NCBI RefSeq assembly: GCF_900112935.1
Contig: NZ_FONM01000009.1
Span: 1 to 64,000 of the forward strand
Length of the DNA: 64,000 bases
From: Trichococcus pasteurii
GTDB lineage: Bacteria; Bacillota; Bacilli; Lactobacillales; Aerococcaceae
Reading direction: 5' to 3'
The notes under the pieces are model-generated. The model did not search any database, had not been told where the DNA came from, and saw only the letters and a program-made list of their open reading frames with translations. The translations under genes were made by a program, and so were the position numbers. Numbering within the stretch: position 1 is the stretch's first letter; every line of letters starts with the position of its first letter. Shown here piece after piece: positions 61,681 through 64,000 of this stretch.

Positions 61681-62421
61681 ATGGAATTGACTATTTTGGG
61701 CTGCATGGGCGGCTATCCTACAAAAGATGTCGGGACGACAGCTTATCTGCTGACATCTGAGGATTTCAAACTGTTGATCGACGCAGGCAGCAATGCGCTG
61801 TTGTCACTGGAGCATCATCTGGACCCGTTGGATTTGGATGCGGTCATCCTGACGCATTATCACGCAGACCATATTGCGGATTTGGGTGTCCTGCAATATA
61901 CTTTTCAGCTGAAAGAGCCTGCAGTTGGAAAATCGAAAAAAATATTGCCGATATACGGTCATGCTGAATCGGAATTCTTCCGCTTGTTGGAGATGCCGGG
62001 GGTGAGTGAAGGGATTGCCTATGCTCCGGAGGAGATGTTGGAATTGGGGCCATTCCGGATCCATTTTTTGAAAACCATCCATCCGGTCCCGTGCTATGCG
62101 TTGCGGATCGAGGAAATAGCCACCGGAAAAGTCTTCGTTTTCGGGGCGGATTCAGCCTATTTACCGGCATTTGTGCCTTTTGTGAAGGATGCTGACCTGT
62201 TCTTGGCTGATGCCAATCTGTTCAACGGCAACGAGCGTCATCATGCGCATATGACCGCAGGTGAAGTCGGGACGATAGCTGAAGAAGCCGCAGTTAAACA
62301 GCTGATCCTGACACACTTGCCGCAAAAAGGCGAGCTATCCGTGCTGTTGGACCAAGCGAAAGAGTCTGCGCCGTCCGTGTCTGTAACGCTGGCCGAAAAG
62401 GATCGGATCATCACCATCTGA
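61681..62421 (+). CDS. MBL-fold metallohydrolase, YhfI-like
   Basis: A 246-residue metallo-beta-lactamase-fold protein of the RNase Z-like group. The metal site is ILTHYHADHIADLG (HxHxDH), with later His in KTIHPVPCYAL and ILTHLPQKG and Asp in FGADSAY. It lacks the RNase Z exosite, so a phosphodiesterase or related hydrolase is more likely; the substrate is unknown. TTGGAGGACGTTG precedes the ATG. The lipoate ligase gene follows, the same pair as yhfI-lplJ in B. subtilis. Confidence 0.86.
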   Translation: MELTILGCMGGYPTKDVGTTAYLLTSEDFKLLIDAGSNALLSLEHHLDPLDLDAVILTHYHADHIADLGVLQYTFQLKEPAVGKSKKILPIYGHAESEFFRLLEMPGVSEGIAYAPEEMLELGPFRIHFLKTIHPVPCYALRIEEIATGKVFVFGADSAYLPAFVPFVKDADLFLADANLFNGNERHHAHMTAGEVGTIAEEAAVKQLILTHLPQKGELSVLLDQAKESAPSVSVTLAEKDRIITI

Positions 62422-62482
62422 TCGTATCCATCAAACGGAATGAAACAACAAATCAAATGAAGAATGGGAGAGGAATAGGCAT

Positions 62483-63490
62483 ATGTATTTTGTAGATAAT
62501 CAAGGACAGTTGGATCCCAGCGTTAATATTGCGTTGGAGACATTTTTATTGAAGGAAAAAATCTTGGACGAGCCGATTCTGTTGTTCTATATCAATGAAC
62601 CGTCGATCATCATCGGCCGCAATCAGAATACGATAGAAGAAATCAATGCGGACTATGTCGAAGCGAATAAGATACATATCGTGCGCCGTATGTCCGGGGG
62701 CGGCGCAGTATACCACGACCTAGGGAACTTTTCATTCTGCTTCATCACGAAGGATGACGGTGATTCTTTCCGCGATTTCGGGAAATTCACAAAGCCGGTC
62801 ATTTCCTTTTTGCATAGCGTAGGCGTCAAGGAAGCTGAATTAAAAGGAAGGAACGACTTGGTCATCGGAGAGAAAAAATTCTCGGGGAATGCCATGTACG
62901 CGACAAACGGAAGAATGACGGCCCATGGGACGATCCTATTCGACTCTGATTTGGATGCCGTAACCAGTGCGTTGAAACCGCGCAAAGAGAAAATCGAATC
63001 GAAAGGCATCAAGTCGATCCGCAGCCGCGTGACCAACATCAAACCATTTGTTGATGAGGCATATCAAAATTTGACGACTGAACAATTCCGCGATTTGATG
63101 TTGCTTTCGATTTTTGATGTCGAGACGCGCGAGGAAGTAAAAGAATACCATTTGACTGATGAGGATTGGAAACGCGTATATGAAATCCGCGAAGAGTACT
63201 TCGGTAACTGGGATTGGAATTACGGTAAGTCGCCTAAATTCGAAATCCAAAAACATCATCGTTTTCCGATCGGATCCATTGAAGTCCGCTTGAATGTTGA
63301 AGAGGGTCATATCCAACAGCTGAAGATTTTCGGAGATTTCTTTGGATTGGGTGAAATCAAGGATGTTGAGGATGCATTTATCGGCGTCAAATACGCCAAA
63401 GAGGACATCCTGGCCAAATTGAAGGAACTTGACATCAAGAAATACTTCGGCAATGTTACAGCGGAAGAATTGCTCGAAGAATTGTACTGA
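62483..63490 (+). CDS. Lipoate--protein ligase
   Basis: A 335-residue ligase of the LplA/LplJ type. The catalytic domain (about 1-240) has VRRMSGGGAVYHDLGN (lipoyl-AMP loop), the active Lys in EKKFSGNAMYATNGRMTAHGTIL, and SIRSRVTNI; the C-terminal domain (about 250-335) is the accessory lid. It attaches free lipoate to E2 and GcvH proteins. AGAGGAATAGGCAT precedes the ATG. It is downstream of the YhfI-like gene by 61 bases and ends at a terminator. Confidence 0.94.
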   Translation: MYFVDNQGQLDPSVNIALETFLLKEKILDEPILLFYINEPSIIIGRNQNTIEEINADYVEANKIHIVRRMSGGGAVYHDLGNFSFCFITKDDGDSFRDFGKFTKPVISFLHSVGVKEAELKGRNDLVIGEKKFSGNAMYATNGRMTAHGTILFDSDLDAVTSALKPRKEKIESKGIKSIRSRVTNIKPFVDEAYQNLTTEQFRDLMLLSIFDVETREEVKEYHLTDEDWKRVYEIREEYFGNWDWNYGKSPKFEIQKHHRFPIGSIEVRLNVEEGHIQQLKIFGDFFGLGEIKDVEDAFIGVKYAKEDILAKLKELDIKKYFGNVTAEELLEELY

Positions 63491-63494
63491 TAAA

Positions 63495-63530
63495 GAAAGA
63501 GAAGCCCCGCAATGCGGAGCTTCTCTTTTG
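63495..63530 (+). terminator. Terminator after the lipoate ligase gene
   Basis: Perfect 10-bp arms AAAGAGAAGC (63496-63505) and GCTTCTCTTT (63519-63528) with an inner CCGCA/TGCGG stem. Confidence 0.88.
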
Positions 63531-63540
63531 CATCATTATG

Positions 63541-63819
63541 GCTGAACGAACCCGTTCAGCATTTCTTGTCCAGCTTCACGAGTTAGCCCTTCGGAAAGGA
63601 CAAAGGAACCCCTTGTCTCTACGAGCCAAGGATACTATTCGACTAACCTGCTGACGCAGGAAGTCTCTCAGCATATTGCGCTCTACGATGCTCATACGGT
63701 ATGATTTCCTAAATTGTCATGACTCTTGCGATTTCAATCGCTTAGAGACATGATACACTTGACCGTTTAGGTCACAGTGTTTCCTTAATCAGGGCTAAAC
63801 CAACTCGTTCAGCATTTCT
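63541..63819. repeat. Type I modular intergenic element, copy D, with flanking 14-bp direct repeat
   Basis: Main body 63572-63813. Outer arms AGCTTCACGAGTTAGCCC and GGGCTAAACCAACTCGTTCAGC pair; relative to copy C the ACGGGT/ACCCGT pair is now ACGAGTT/AACTCGT. Modules: CCTTGTCTCTACGAGCCAAGG as in copy B, TTGCGCTCTACGATGCTCA, short core, GATTTCCTAAATT, GTCATGACTCTTGCGATTTC and CTTGACCGTTTAGGTCACAG as in copy B, AGGGCTAA end as in copy C. A hairpin GCTGAACG/CGTTCAGC precedes it, and CGTTCAGCATTTCT occurs on both sides (63553-63566, 63806-63819). It fills the gap between lplA and trpS. Confidence 0.78.
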
Positions 63820-63822
63820 GTT

Positions 63823-64000
63823 CTATCTGTGGAGGCCGATTGCTGTTTCCATGCGTTTCAGGGTTTCTGAGGCAACGGCATTCGCTTGTTTTGCCCCTGC
63901 ATCCAAAATGTCATCCAGTTCTTTGGAACTCAATAGCTCGTAATAACGATTCTGCATCGGTTCCAATTCGGCGATGATAGCATCCGCCAATTTTTCTTTG
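63823..64000 (-). CDS. trpS: Tryptophan--tRNA ligase, C-terminal part
   Basis: Partial gene cut by the window end. On the minus strand 58 codons precede a TAG at 63825-63823. The product ends LADAIIAELEPMQNRYYELL ... ILDAGAKQANAVASETL ... GLHR, the normal C terminus of bacterial TrpS (the RYYELL and G-A-x-x-A-N-A-V-A-S segments are characteristic). The catalytic domain lies outside. It is convergent with the lipoate ligase gene, with repeat copy D between. Confidence 0.9.
   Translation of the reverse strand, partial: KEKLADAIIAELEPMQNRYYELLSSKELDDILDAGAKQANAVASETLKRMETAIGLHR

Overview
The window reads as chromosome of a low-to-moderate G+C Firmicute of the order Lactobacillales. Gene order in several blocks (yhaO-yhaN-yhaM-prsA-yhaH-hit-ecsAB; ytmP-trmB; ytzB-ytoP-ytpP-ytpR-x-murC; polA-mutM-coaE-nrdR-dnaB-dnaI-thrS; infC-rpmI-rplT; yhfI-lplJ) follows Bacillus subtilis, while the PTS/phospho-beta-glucosidase metabolism is of lactic-acid-bacterial type. 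The fairly balanced base composition and protein flavour suggest Carnobacteriaceae (for example Trichococcus); this is an inference, not a demonstrated identity. Apart from tRNA genes and dispersed repeats I see no phage, plasmid, IS element or CRISPR array.

Layout. 1-1200: twelve tRNA genes in the order typical of the cluster behind a Firmicute rRNA operon, closed by a terminator. 1.2-12 kb: accessory metabolism: a GNAT acetyltransferase, an RpiR-type regulator divergent from a beta-glucoside PTS-phospho-beta-glucosidase operon, and an island of two MerR paralogues, an SDR oxidoreductase, a Dxs-like TPP enzyme and a second phospho-beta-glucosidase. Three promoters in this island carry the same ACTTAA-N8-TTAAGT dyad in a 19-bp -35/-10 spacer. 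12-25 kb: Rrf2-YhgE/Pip operon, small heat-shock protein, RlmA-type methyltransferase, QueG, TrmL, a phosphohexomutase, a CorC/CNNM protein with a long structured leader, and a class A PBP. 25-31 kb: YheA and the YhaO/YhaN/YhaM nuclease cluster. 31-37 kb: PrsA, a MarR regulator, YhaH, HIT, EcsAB, a YtmP-like kinase and TrmB. 37.5-43 kb: YtzB/YtoP/YtpP/YtpR, a small protein where the SftA translocase normally sits, and MurC. 43-58.7 kb: MaoC-like protein, DNA replication/repair block, T-box-controlled thrS, M20 hydrolase-folate operon, and the infC-rpmI-rplT operon with an L20-type leader and an ATA start for infC. 58.8-64 kb: second M42 peptidase, HemY-like flavoprotein, YhfI, lipoate ligase, and the 3' end of trpS on the minus strand.

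The most unusual content is non-coding. At least four intergenic copies (about 35.8, 37.7, 51.2 and 63.7 kb) belong to a modular family with complementary ends that change together between copies, and with interchangeable internal modules. A second family (about 24.8 and 43.1 kb) has conserved loops and variable complementary stems, and one hairpin module is shared between the families. Two tandem hairpin arrays (50-bp and 52-bp period) lie at 11.8 and 24.5 kb. These look like BOX-like composite elements and are the best candidate here for an undescribed system.
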